A DNA stretch of 64,000 nucleotides from an uncultured Armatimonadota bacterium (GTDB lineage: Bacteria; Armatimonadota; Fimbriimonadia; Fimbriimonadales; Fimbriimonadaceae), in the NCBI GenBank assembly GCA_903904815.1, contig CAIVDU010000004.1, forward strand, positions 40,179 to 104,178. Reading direction: 5' to 3'. Of the stretch, positions 35,939-43,871 are shown in pieces (the stretch's first letter is position 1; each line of letters begins with the position of its first letter). Both the position numbers and the translations under genes were made by a program. The notes beneath the pieces are model-generated. The model was not told the origin of the DNA and did no database searches. It saw only the letters and a list, made by a program, of their open reading frames with translations.

Positions 35939-36502
35939 CTAAGGTTGGCCTTGGTGGAAACCCTTGAGCAGGGCTTGTCCGCCGAGAAGGGTGATCCAGA
36001 TGAGAACTGCAGTCCAGTGAAAGAGGACAGGCGGCCATAGGGATTTTGAGATCAGATAGACGGCCGTGGAAGCGACGCCCAGGAAGGCTGCGATCACCAA
36101 GAACTCCGGTGAAGTGAAAAGCGCCCAGGCTGCGGGACGGAAGAGCCAGGCGCTGAGTGGATGTGCGGCGACGAAGGCGACGAGGGACATGGACGAGATG
36201 AGCGCGAGACGCGGTTTGGTGACTCGGGTTGTGTCCCTCGGCAGGAGAAGAACACGGAAGATAAGCTCTTCCATTAGCGCTGGACTGAGGAGAGTGGTAA
36301 TCGCCAAGAGGACGAACGTCTTCGGCGATAACTCCGCAACGCTGGGCCGCAGGAGGCCAGAGCCGAGCCCCATCGACAACGCGAAAGCCGAGAATACAGC
36401 GTAAACGAGCAGGCAATGCAGCCAAGTCCGAGTTGGAGGGAAGGTGAGGATCGCCGTACGCAAGTCCGTGAAGCGCTCCTGGAGCATAGCTCTGGTCCTC
36501 AT
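35939..36502 (-). CDS. CPBP-family intramembrane metalloprotease (CAAX protease/bacteriocin self-immunity type)
   Basis: 187 residues with about five hydrophobic segments (LLVYAVFSAFALSMGLGSG, TFVLLAITTLLSPALMEE, LISSMSLVAFVAAH, FLVIAAFLGVASTAVYLI, FHWTAVLIWITLLGG). The Abi/CPBP motifs are present: EELIFR with the two glutamates, His in AFVAAHPLSAW, and His in VLFHWTAVLIW. The family includes prenyl-protein proteases and immunity proteins; the bacterial role is usually unknown. ATG at 36502 or 36487. Confidence 0.78.
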   Translation of the reverse strand: MRTRAMLQERFTDLRTAILTFPPTRTWLHCLLVYAVFSAFALSMGLGSGLLRPSVAELSPKTFVLLAITTLLSPALMEELIFRVLLLPRDTTRVTKPRLALISSMSLVAFVAAHPLSAWLFRPAAWALFTSPEFLVIAAFLGVASTAVYLISKSLWPPVLFHWTAVLIWITLLGGQALLKGFHQGQP

Positions 36503-36511
36503 GGAGTCAGT

Positions 36512-36918
36512 CTACGCGCCCAAGAAGTTAAGCTCACAAATCTCGCGGATTCGAGGAGATGATGGTCCTGCCGCCACTCCCAAAACAATCATAGGAGAAG
36601 CCCTCCACTCGGATGGCAACGTAAAGTGCCCGTAGCATGGCAACGGCTTGGCGTCAAGAAAGTCGTTTACCATCGGGACGATGATGGGGACGAGATGCAC
36701 CAGTCTCACGTGGGAGGTGTCGGGCAAGATGGCCAACCGCGATGCGGCGAGCGGTCCCATGTCGGCGGGGGCCTCGCCACCTCTGATGTCCAGCATCTCC
36801 GCGACGCACACGAGCCGAATGGCGTCAGCATCGCCTTGGATGAAGGATATCCGTGCTTTGGTGGCGTTAACCGGGAACCTCCGTTTTGAAAACTGTCCAG
36901 GACGGGCAGCTTCGTTCT
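36512..36918 (-). pseudogene. alpha/beta-hydrolase C-terminal remnant
   Basis: The reverse frame, open from a TAG at about 36919 to 36512, reads KARISFIQGDADAIRLVCVA and SRLAILPDTSHVRLV with VPMVNDFLDAK. This is the C-terminal acid-His part of alpha/beta hydrolases (GDaDivrPEH, rLAiLPgTtH, FLda). The nucleophile half is absent upstream, where sequence is non-coding, and the frame runs on for about 40 residues past the usual end. Hence a fragment. Forward frames over the same bases are shadows. Confidence 0.5.
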
Positions 36919-37046
36919 ATTGATCCTGTCCGGAACTTAGTCAACTACAAGGATTCAAATCTGGTGGTTTTTGTCGGCCCTCCCCGCCAATCTATAGAAG
37001 TTCACGGGTTCAATTGCCTAGATTTCTAACCGACTAATCACGCATC

Positions 37047-37451
37047 TTACGCCCCGTCTCTGCGGACGTTCTCGAAGTCATTCTCGACTGCCAGCAGCTG
37101 TTCAATCTCGGTGGACAACGGAGTGTCGATTGTTCTCTTCAAGAGCCGGTCTATGATCGACACGCGTGGTTCGACGAACACACGCCACTCACCATAGTCT
37201 GGGTGGGCGGTGTCTTCGTCAGGTATTCCCGAAACCCCAACGAAGCACTTCTGGGAATCGATACGAAATTCGACTTCCCACCCCCAATCTTCCTGGTATG
37301 GCTCGTCTGCGGCGTAGCCGGCCGCGATCAATTTGTCCCGAAGCCAAACTATAAGATCCTGACCAAAACAGTAGTCATTGACGAACTGCTTTTCAACATT
37401 GCTCAAGTTGAAGCGCTCAGTTCGAAATAGAATGTCGACTCGATTAGGCAT
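37047..37451 (-). CDS. hypothetical protein, 134 residues
   Basis: A soluble, acidic protein of unknown family. Visible: FLFRTERFNLSN-like start region, a W/D/E-rich beta section (EPYQEDWGWEVEFRID, CFVGVSGIPDE, GEWRVFVEPR) and a C-terminal helix with many acids. The make-up resembles small immunity-type proteins, but this is only an impression. No signal or membrane segment. Less GC-rich than neighbours. It lies between an alpha/beta-hydrolase remnant and a dispersed repeat, in an accessory setting. Confidence 0.55.
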   Translation of the reverse strand: MPNRVDILFRTERFNLSNVEKQFVNDYCFGQDLIVWLRDKLIAAGYAADEPYQEDWGWEVEFRIDSQKCFVGVSGIPDEDTAHPDYGEWRVFVEPRVSIIDRLLKRTIDTPLSTEIEQLLAVENDFENVRRDGA

Positions 37452-37555
37452 ATTCGCGCTCTGCTAGCTCACAAAGTCCTTTAGTGAATCACCGTGACGG
37501 GCGCGGCCTCCCCGCTCTCGACCCGCTTAGGTTATCAGAATTGGGCTTGGAAGTA

Positions 37556-37775
37556 TGAAAAGCATCCAAGACCGCCAGGTAATTCTCACATGGTCTGAAT
37601 CCCGATCTCAACTAGACTTGTGAAGCGCGGTGATTCGAATGGGTTTGACTCCGTTGTCGAGTCTGGAGGATATGCTCGGCGGTGTCTTCAGCGTCGCCAA
37701 CTCTCAAATAGCAGCCGGCGGACGCGGCCGTTGTCTAGGCGGAAGCCGGTGATAGCGCCATTGGATCGTTCGAAG
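37556..37775. repeat. dispersed repeat, copy B (3' end of serine hydrolase and flank)
   Basis: The counterpart of 25785-26002. Shared landmarks in the same order and spacing: AAAAGCATCCAAGACCG, GTTGTCGAGTCTGGA-like, and the stretch encoding FRLDNGRV. Identity looks like about 60-70 per cent over some 220 bp with gaps. The copy includes 130 bp of non-coding flank. Confidence 0.6.
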
Positions 37776-39037
37776 GTCATGATCCCGATTGGGTGGGCGT
37801 TGAAGGCGTCGTTTTCGGTTGGCTGGAGGGAGACGACACCCTTTGGGAACTGCAACGAGAGTTGCTCTGGTCCTTCGGAGATGGTGAAGATTACGCCTAG
37901 TTCTTGACTGTAGTAGTCGCCCACATAGTCGCGGTGACGGTCACTTTCTAGATGGAAAGCGGGTGACTCAGTCGGTGATTCGGTTTGATCGTCTTCGGGT
38001 ATGGACATTAAGTTGCCCAGGAATATCTCAGCGATTTGGCGGGCGAGGAGGTTCGGCTCGAAGGAGCTCAGGTTTGCGAGGATGACGACGCTGAGCTTCT
38101 GATCGGGGAAGCGCTGATAGGTGGACCGAAACCCGGCATCGGCTCCGTCGTGGCCGACGGTCCTTAGTCCGCGATAGTGACCGATCCCAAGCCCGGAAGC
38201 ATAGTCGAGTTCAACTCCGCTGTTAAGGACGCCAACCTTGTGCATCTCAGTAAGGAGCGCCGCATCGCCGATGGTCGGTGAGTCGAAATTGCGGTCCCAG
38301 AGGGCCATGTCTTCCACCGTGGTGAAGAGGCTGGTGGCGCCGACGTTGGCATATTGGAGAGGGAAGTTGTCGAACTCGCCGGACGAGTGCTGAGAATAAC
38401 CGTAAGCCCGACCCTTCACGATCTCGGTGTTGTCGTCGTGAAAGTGAGTCCGTTTCATTCCCAAAGGGGCAAAAATGCGCTCGTGACAGAACTGTCTGAG
38501 CGAGAGGCCAGACACTCGCTTGGTGATGAGACCGAGAAGGGTGTAGCCGGTATTGCAATAGTTTTTTTCGGTTCCAGGCTCGGAGTTGAGTTCTCGCTGC
38601 CGCCAAACCACGTTGAGGATGTCGTCCTCGGTGATGACGTCCCCCGATCTCCAGCCAGCTAGGCCGAGCAGATTCCATTGATCTCGCAAGCCACTGGTGT
38701 GGTGGATGAGATGCCGCAGCGTGATGCGGTATCCGTAGTCGTGGAGTTCGGGAACGTACTTTCGCACGTCGTCGTCGAGGCTCAGCTTTCTCTCGGCGGC
38801 GAGCAGTTGGACCGCGAAGGCAGTGAACTGCTTGGAGATGGACGCGACGTGGTAGATCGTCCCGGGCTCATTGACAACCCCGTACTCGAGGTTTGCTATC
38901 CCAAATCCCTTCTTGTAGATCACCTGCCCGTCATGGATCACCGCGACGGTGCATCCGGCGGAATCGGGTTTGTCCCACTTGGCGAAGAGGGCGTCGACCG
39001 CAGGCGCCAAGTTGGGGAGGTTTTCGAGGAACGACAT
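37688..39037 (-). CDS. serine hydrolase, class C beta-lactamase-related
   Basis: 449 residues of the beta-lactamase/esterase/penicillin-binding-protein-like family. The nucleophile motif S-x-x-K is in YHVASISKQFTAFAV, the Y-x-N motif in KNYCNTGYTLLG and the HxG-like motif in TVGHDGADAGF. A lipocalin-like C-terminal domain of about 100 residues (HRDYVGDYYSQELGVIFTIS) ends in RRLLFESWRR. Without a signal peptide it seems cytoplasmic or leaderless. Possible acts: D-amino peptidase or esterase. Its 3' end has a decayed relative at 25.8-26.0 kb. Confidence 0.85.
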   Translation of the reverse strand: MSFLENLPNLAPAVDALFAKWDKPDSAGCTVAVIHDGQVIYKKGFGIANLEYGVVNEPGTIYHVASISKQFTAFAVQLLAAERKLSLDDDVRKYVPELHDYGYRITLRHLIHHTSGLRDQWNLLGLAGWRSGDVITEDDILNVVWRQRELNSEPGTEKNYCNTGYTLLGLITKRVSGLSLRQFCHERIFAPLGMKRTHFHDDNTEIVKGRAYGYSQHSSGEFDNFPLQYANVGATSLFTTVEDMALWDRNFDSPTIGDAALLTEMHKVGVLNSGVELDYASGLGIGHYRGLRTVGHDGADAGFRSTYQRFPDQKLSVVILANLSSFEPNLLARQIAEIFLGNLMSIPEDDQTESPTESPAFHLESDRHRDYVGDYYSQELGVIFTISEGPEQLSLQFPKGVVSLQPTENDAFNAHPIGIMTFERSNGAITGFRLDNGRVRRLLFESWRR

Positions 39038-39102
39038 TGTCGGACGAGCTTATCTCTTCCGGGATCGCCGTGCGGGATTTCTACCCGGGTGTTCTGCTGC
39101 GG

Positions 39103-39348
39103 TTAGGGAACAACGCGAAGGGTCTTATCCTTGCTCTTGGCAATCCGCTTCGCGACTGCCGGAGACACTCGGAGGTGGTACACGCCCTTGCCATGAACCG
39201 GCCTAAGAGTGAGCGTTGTTAGCTTCTGCTTTTTGTGTGAGTGCAAACGTTTGGCGGGTTTCGCATCGTGGTGCTGGGCAACGCCGATGGTGGACAGGCC
39301 AAGTAAGGCGAGGCAGATGGCGAGTAGCGGGATGGGTTGTCGCCTCAT
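39103..39348 (-). CDS. small secreted His/Lys-rich protein
   Basis: 81 residues: signal peptide (PLLAICLALLGLSTIGVAQ), then a basic, His-rich linker (HHDAKPAKRLHSHKKQKLT) and a short domain GVYHLRVSPAVAKRIAKSK. The His cluster could bind metal. TAATAT occurs about 16 nt before the ATG at 39348. No family recognised. Confidence 0.6.
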   Translation of the reverse strand: MRRQPIPLLAICLALLGLSTIGVAQHHDAKPAKRLHSHKKQKLTTLTLRPVHGKGVYHLRVSPAVAKRIAKSKDKTLRVVP

Positions 39349-39473
39349 GTGCATTTAAGAGGTTATATTACTTTAGCTGGCTTTCAGGCAATGGAGGTTG
39401 GCAAACCAAGGGTAGCTGCGGGTTCCTGCCTGCGGTTTCCGGATGCCGAAGGCATTGGCGGGCTTAGCCGCCA

Positions 39474-39722
39474 CGACTCTGAAGGAGTCGCAGAGTTTAG
39501 CGCGGGTGTCGAAGACCCCGGGATGCGATGCCAATCCTCCCTCCGACTCTGAAGGAGTCGCATATCTGGGCGAAAGTAGGTTCTGGCAATTCTCGTACAA
39601 GGCAGTCCAAGTCAAGCAGATCTTATGCGACCACCCTCAGGGGGTCGATGGGGAAAGAGAAGGCTCTCCGGTGGTCGACCGAGTCGACCGACCGGCTATT
39701 CTCTTGGACCCCTTCAGGGTCC
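39474..39722. repeat. cluster of short REP-like hairpins
   Basis: CGACTC-TGAAG-GAGTCG occurs twice, identical with its flanks (39474-39490 and 39544-39560). Two variants follow: CGACCaCCC-tca-GGGgGGTCG (39628-39646) and GGACCC-CTTCA-GGGTCC (39706-39722). All share a loop of the TGAAG/CTTCA kind and G/C-rich stems with a central A or T. They lie in the untranslated space between the secreted-protein gene and the tRNA fragment. Confidence 0.6.
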
Positions 39723-39749
39723 CCGGTACACGAAGACTTAGAAAAAACG

Positions 39750-39803
39750 TGGAGCGGGAGACGGGACTCGAACCCGCGACAGCCTGCTTGGGAAGCAGAG
39801 AAT
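39750..39803 (-). tRNA. truncated tRNA-Gly(CCC), 3' half only (probable attachment site)
   Basis: Reverse strand: anticodon arm TCTGC-TTCCCAA-GCAGG with anticodon CCC, a 5-nt variable loop, T arm GCGGG-TTCGAGT-CCCGT, acceptor strand CTCCCGC, discriminator T and encoded CCA, then a T-rich terminator. The upstream 26 nt do not supply a D arm or a 5' acceptor strand to pair with CTCCCGC, so the gene is incomplete. A 3' tRNA half is what the far junction of an integrated element leaves. The host would lie on the 3' side (left), the element on the right, in accord with the recombinase and phage genes there. Confidence 0.7.
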
Positions 39804-39876
39804 CGGATACACGGTTGAACCTAACATACAGGTAGACGAGCCTGAAATTCCGGTGCGGGGTTGAACTGACCACCTG

Positions 39877-39898
39877 TGTACGACAGGCTTGTACGACA
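39877..39898. repeat. 9-bp direct repeat near the element end
   Basis: TGTACGACA at 39877-39885 and again at 39890-39898 (13-bp period), about 75 bp inside the tRNA junction. It could be a recombinase or excisionase arm-type site; that is only suggested by position. Confidence 0.35.
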
Positions 39899-40072
39899 CC
39901 CTTTCACCTATGTCAAATCCGTCTGCAATTGAGTCGATTGTAGTCACACCGAGCGTTTGATGATCTGCTCTGATGCGATCACAGTGTGAGTAAATTTCTG
40001 AGCGGGAGTTTTTGACATCTCGACTGAACCATTCAGATACAATTGCTGCGCACATAGGCACGGTGAAATCAC

Positions 40073-41200
40073 TTGGCAACAATCACGAACGCGTCAGGCG
40101 TAGTCATTTATGAGACAGCCGGCGAACTAGCCGGCGCGGACCTTTCCGGAGTGAATCTGGCTGGCGCACAGCTCTCTGAGACCAATCTTCTCCAGACAAA
40201 CCTTTCAGGTGCGGACCTATCAGGTGCTGAACTCTCAGGTTCGAATCTCTCCGGCGCAAACCTCACTAAAGCCAACCTCATGCTGGCGAACCTTTCTGGA
40301 GCGCAGCTAGTCCAGGCGGATCTAAGGAACGCCGTGATTTTCAGAACACAAATTACTAACGCATTATTCACCGGTTCAAATCTTGCAAGGGCGGTCTTAA
40401 TGGACTCGAACTTCTTTAACGTGGACGTGTCAAACGCGAACATGTCAGGGGCGCTCATGATTAGTGCTCGCTTTACGTGGTCTGATTTCACAGGGACGGT
40501 TCTGACCCGAGCCAATTTGGGTCACACGGCTTTCCACAATTGTCCCACTTTACATCTGGCTGAAGGGCTTGAAACTGCTCACCATGAATGGCGCTCGTAC
40601 CTCGACCGAGTAACCATAAACTCCTGTGTTAACGGCCTACCAATGGTGTTTCTCGAAGGGTGCGGATACACCCGACACGAAATTGAACAACTGCGTGTGC
40701 TCTACGCAAACAGCCCGATTCGCCACTACTCTTGCTTCATTTCGCATGCCGAGTCTGACTTAAGGTTCGCGGAGCACCTCCTCAAAGATCTTAGACAGAA
40801 CAACGTAGCCTGCTGGCATTACAAGCGGGACATGCGCGGGGGGACTGATTGGGAAGTCCAAATCGGCGAAGCGGTCAAAGACCACGACAAGCTCGTTCTC
40901 GTTTGCAGCAGACATGCGGTATACAGGAAGAACGTGATAAGAGAGGTACTCCAGGCGCTAAACCTTGAGCGCGAAACTGGAGAACAGAAGCTCTTTCCCA
41001 TTCGACTCGATAATCACATTATCGGGTCGGCAATGTTGGAGGAGGCACGTGAGAAGGTCAAGTCCGGGGAATGGGCAGAGAACTGGGTCTATTACGTCAC
41101 AAAGAGGCACATTCCCGACTTCTCGGGGTGGGAAACGGACGACGAAAAATACCAGCAAGAATTCAAGAAGTTGCTTGAGGCGTTCCAGAAACCACCTTAG
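40073..41200 (+). CDS. pentapeptide-repeat protein with C-terminal TIR domain
   Basis: 375 residues. Residues about 15-150 are pentapeptide repeats, A(D/N)LSG-type (GADLSGVNLAGAQLSETNLL, SGADLSGAELSGSNLSGANL), a right-handed quadrilateral beta helix. From about residue 220 comes a TIR domain: RHYSCFISHAESDLRFAEHL, KDLRQNNVACWHY, VKDHDKLVLVCSRHAV. In bacteria TIR domains often cleave or cyclise NAD after phage sensing. The catalytic Glu is not certain: E in WEVQIGEAVKDHDKL is a candidate. TTG at 40073 follows ggtga; TACAAT lies upstream. It is the first gene of the element, a natural spot for defence cargo. Confidence 0.8.
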   Translation: MATITNASGVVIYETAGELAGADLSGVNLAGAQLSETNLLQTNLSGADLSGAELSGSNLSGANLTKANLMLANLSGAQLVQADLRNAVIFRTQITNALFTGSNLARAVLMDSNFFNVDVSNANMSGALMISARFTWSDFTGTVLTRANLGHTAFHNCPTLHLAEGLETAHHEWRSYLDRVTINSCVNGLPMVFLEGCGYTRHEIEQLRVLYANSPIRHYSCFISHAESDLRFAEHLLKDLRQNNVACWHYKRDMRGGTDWEVQIGEAVKDHDKLVLVCSRHAVYRKNVIREVLQALNLERETGEQKLFPIRLDNHIIGSAMLEEAREKVKSGEWAENWVYYVTKRHIPDFSGWETDDEKYQQEFKKLLEAFQKPP

Positions 41201-41273
41201 CCGACCCTGCCTTAGCCCGCGGTCCACATTGCTGGATCAAAAGTTTCAGTCGTTAGCCTATACTGGCGCTGCA

Positions 41274-41519
41274 ATGAAGCGTATTTTGGCCTCAGCCGTT
41301 TTCCTCTCTCTGGTCGTTGGCGGCGCCTTCGCCGGCCACTCTGACCCAACCGTCTATGTCACCAAGACGGGGCACAAGTACCACCGCGGTTCATGCCGCT
41401 ACTTGAGCCACTCAAAGATCGCTGTGAAGCTAAGCGTCGCAGTCGAGGAAGGGATGGAGCCGTGCAAAGTTTGCCAACCCCCCGTTCAGTCGAAGCTTCC
41501 AAAGCATCACGCTGCCTAG
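41274..41519 (+). CDS. small secreted protein with Cys/His metal-binding-like domain
   Basis: 81 residues: signal peptide (ILASAVFLSLVVGGAFA), then one compact domain VYVTKTGHKYHRGSCRYLSH ending PCKVCQPP. The pattern Y-H-x3-C-x..-C-x2-C is that of a small zinc-binding-like domain often found at the C terminus of secreted nucleases and ComEC-type proteins; here it stands alone. TATACT (41259-41264) ends 9 nt before the ATG. Same strand as the TIR gene, 73 nt behind. Confidence 0.7.
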   Translation: MKRILASAVFLSLVVGGAFAGHSDPTVYVTKTGHKYHRGSCRYLSHSKIAVKLSVAVEEGMEPCKVCQPPVQSKLPKHHAA

Positions 41520-41602
41520 CCTGATGCCTGGGAGGGTTTGCGGCGCGCTCCGAGTAGGGCTAATGGTTATCCAGTGTTTTCGCTGGCGAATAGACTAGCG
41601 AA

Positions 41603-42358
41603 ATGGATCACCACGACTCGATAGTTCAGTTTATGAACGATGAGCGAGCCGGACTTGACTCATATGAATCCAGCTATTTAGCGTTCGTATTTGAGCCAGT
41701 AGACAGATATTATGGGTATCTCCGCCATGCTTATTCTCGATTTAGCGATGTCAGCGCGCTTCATAGGCAGGCAATGACGCGCCTGCATCAGTTTATAAAC
41801 ACAGTCGAAGGTGGAATCAGAATTTCAACTCCTGAAGAACAGAGTCTCTTTGAACTTGGACGCCATCTTCAAGAAGAGCTGACATTCGAAGTAGAATCGA
41901 TGGCCCTGTTCGGGAATATTCTGCTTGATCGAGTGGCTTCGACAGTACCGTTCTATTTCGGAGGAAATAGGCCTTGGGGATCGTTCGACGCGATGAACCG
42001 TTATCTCAGAACCTTTTGCGACGACAAGGGGCTACTAAAACCGCCTTCGGAGTTTGTCGAAAACATAGCTTGGTTGCGCGACAATCTTTGCCAATTCAGG
42101 CATGAGTTTGTTGCTCATAAGCACGAGACGGATTGGCGGATACGGCAAATGTTCTACGCCATCCACGAATATGACTCTGAAGAAGCCAAGTTGCAGCTCT
42201 CAGTCTGGTATCCGAAAAAAGACGAACCGACTCCGAATGCCAAGATCGTTCCTTCACGAATGGTTGAATCGATCGACCTTCTCATTGACCAGTGGGTTGC
42301 CTTCTTGCGAGCTAATCGAGCCAGTCGCAGATTAGCGATCCCAGAATTGGTCCAGTAG
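41603..42358 (+). CDS. hypothetical protein with HEPN-like R-x5-H motif
   Basis: 251 residues, mostly helical, no signal or membrane segment. The motif RDNLCQFRHEFVAHKHETDW resembles the R-x4-6-H active site of HEPN RNases, in which Arg and His cleave RNA, often as part of toxin-antitoxin or abortive-infection systems. No partner antitoxin is adjacent. TTATCC (41567-41572), 18 nt and TAGACT (41591-41596) end 6 nt before the ATG at 41603. AT-richer than the phage module. Family identity is uncertain and rests on one motif plus the context beside a TIR gene and a restriction enzyme. Confidence 0.55.
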   Translation: MDHHDSIVQFMNDERAGLDSYESSYLAFVFEPVDRYYGYLRHAYSRFSDVSALHRQAMTRLHQFINTVEGGIRISTPEEQSLFELGRHLQEELTFEVESMALFGNILLDRVASTVPFYFGGNRPWGSFDAMNRYLRTFCDDKGLLKPPSEFVENIAWLRDNLCQFRHEFVAHKHETDWRIRQMFYAIHEYDSEEAKLQLSVWYPKKDEPTPNAKIVPSRMVESIDLLIDQWVAFLRANRASRRLAIPELVQ

Positions 42359-42387
42359 ATTCGGGCAATTACGAAACAAGGAATCGT

Positions 42388-43221
42388 TCAGATTCGCATT
42401 GAGTCATGGAGAGTCTCTTTTAATAGAGTTTTTGATTTCAACTTACGGTTGACCTCATCCCCGTCCTCGCCAAAATGAATTCGTGTGTGGCAGTTAGGAC
42501 AAATCGCAGCCACGGCTTCGGGATTGTCCGGTCCGTCATCCGCAACCCGATCCATGTGGTGCACTTCCAAATATGGAACTCCCTTCTTAGTTTTGAACGG
42601 CGCCTGCTTGTCGCAGCACTCACACTTCCCACCAGATCGTGCCAGAGCGTAGGCTTTGACGTCCTTGCTTCGTATCCGGTAGGTCGACCGCCTCTCAGTT
42701 GATGGCGCCACCGACATGGAGGAGGCAAGTGCTCGTAAGCGGAGCTCGTCGATGGGTAGGGCGAGGTCGCCTGCGGTTACCTCGTCGGTGACGTCCTTTG
42801 AAAGGTGCGTGGACCCGGCTGGCAAAAGTCTGAAGACGACCGCATCCCGCTCATTGCCCTCCCGATCTGGACTGCGCTCAACGTGGTGCCCCACATATTC
42901 CATGTAATCGATGCACCGGAGTCCCTTGCCTGTGTTCTCAAAGAGGATCAGCGCCTTGCCTTTCTCCCGGTGCGACTGGATGGCGAGGTTGCCTGCCTTC
43001 ATCATCATGTCCCCGACTTGGCCCTCGCCAAAGTAGCGGAAGCTGCCATCTTCTGCCCAGCCATCGTTGTAGCCATGTGCCAGACCCTCGGCACCTGTAA
43101 TGATCAGAACGAACGGGTACTTTGCAGGAGTGATAATGCCGCCCTGCTGCTGACCACCAAACTCGGCGTGAATATCGATCCTACGGTTGTAGAGATTCCC
43201 TGGAACGAACGCGGGTGTCAT
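42388..43221 (-). CDS. McrA-like HNH endonuclease with SRA-like N-terminal domain (type IV restriction)
   Basis: 277 residues from ATG at 43221. The N-terminal 140 residues (LYNRRIDIHAEFGGQQQGGI, FRYFGEGQVGDMMMKAGN, GKALILFENTGKGLRCIDYM) match the modified-base-recognising part of ScoMcrA-like proteins. The C-terminal HNH nuclease has CECC, EVHHMDRVADDGPDNPEA and CPNCHTRIHFGE, with zinc Cys pairs and catalytic His. Such enzymes cut DNA carrying 5-methylcytosine or phosphorothioate. The longer frame from TTG 43287 adds 22 unlikely residues; a TAGACT box (10 nt before 43221) supports the shorter. It is opposite to its neighbours, stand-alone, in the element's cargo end. Confidence 0.8.
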   Translation of the reverse strand: MTPAFVPGNLYNRRIDIHAEFGGQQQGGIITPAKYPFVLIITGAEGLAHGYNDGWAEDGSFRYFGEGQVGDMMMKAGNLAIQSHREKGKALILFENTGKGLRCIDYMEYVGHHVERSPDREGNERDAVVFRLLPAGSTHLSKDVTDEVTAGDLALPIDELRLRALASSMSVAPSTERRSTYRIRSKDVKAYALARSGGKCECCDKQAPFKTKKGVPYLEVHHMDRVADDGPDNPEAVAAICPNCHTRIHFGEDGDEVNRKLKSKTLLKETLHDSMRI

Positions 43222-43370
43222 GTTGAATGCAAGTCTATAACTTTGGCCACGAGACCTGAAACTCTTTTGCTCACCGGGTGAGATCAATCATAAATATGGG
43301 CCTTTCAGAAACCAGCCTAAGGTCCTTCGGGGTTCCAAAATCCCCTAAAACCTCTTAGAATCTCCGAGTC

Positions 43371-43838
43371 ATGCGGCTCGAATCGATTGCATCGATTGTC
43401 CTCGCCTTGGGAATCATAGGCTGTGGCGGAGGCGGAAGCCGCCCGTTCCTCGGCGGCAACCAATACGCCGGCTACATCCCCTCCCGGACGACCACCTACA
43501 CCGGCACGCTGACCGACCAGCGCAACGTCGTCGACGGCACCGCAACAACCGTCGTCCAACCCGACGGCTCCTTCGTCATGACCTCGACCTACGGCCCCGG
43601 CTACACGATCACCGGCAACCTCCAAGACACGGCAGGTGGCGAAGTCTTCCCATCCATCTTCACTTACGTCCCCAGCGCGTACGGTGAGTGGTATGGGCAG
43701 GCCGTGACCCCAGGCACCATTTACCGGGGCGGCGGCAGCTGGGTCTTCTCCGGAACGAGTCTCACGGCTCAAGTCCAGTTCGCTGGCGGCGGAATCAGCT
43801 ACCTTGGAATGCGCTACGATGCCAACGTAAGCGGTTGA
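43371..43838 (+). CDS. lipoprotein (paralogue of the one at 55.6 kb)
   Basis: 155 residues. A short signal ends in a lipobox (ALGIIGCGGGG), then a beta-rich Gly/Thr/Ser/Tyr domain with TTTYTGTLTDQRNVVDGTAT, PDGSFVMTSTYGPGYTITGN and GEWYGQAVTPGTIYRGGGSW. The same plan appears at 55553-56023 (TTTYSGTL, SFTMSS, FTYTP..GEW). TTCCAA (43333-43338), 17 nt and TAGAAT (43356-43361) lie 9 nt before the ATG. Surface lipoproteins made from a prophage can block infection by relatives; the role here is unknown. Confidence 0.65.
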   Translation: MRLESIASIVLALGIIGCGGGGSRPFLGGNQYAGYIPSRTTTYTGTLTDQRNVVDGTATTVVQPDGSFVMTSTYGPGYTITGNLQDTAGGEVFPSIFTYVPSAYGEWYGQAVTPGTIYRGGGSWVFSGTSLTAQVQFAGGGISYLGMRYDANVSG

Positions 43839-43871
43839 GCGCAACCCAAACAGGCGTAGTAGGACTAAGAC

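Larger units (their letters stand above)
39349..40072. other. gene-free stretch at the host/element junction
   Basis: About 720 bp without a gene. It contains four short hairpin repeats (39474-39722), a truncated tRNA-Gly 3' half (39750-39803) that I take as the left attachment site, and a 9-bp direct repeat (39877-39898) just inside the element. Confidence 0.6.

Noticed and set aside
36626..36923. Forward frames of 87 and 91 codons
   Set aside because: They overlie the alpha/beta-hydrolase fragment on the reverse strand, which has recognisable motifs.
39474..39722. CRISPR array
   Set aside because: The repeats are hairpins of 17-19 bp with irregular spacing and no cas genes are in the window.
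39750..39830. A complete tRNA-Gly gene
   Set aside because: The 26 nt before the anticodon arm give no D arm and no 5' acceptor strand complementary to CTCCCGC; only the 3' half is present.
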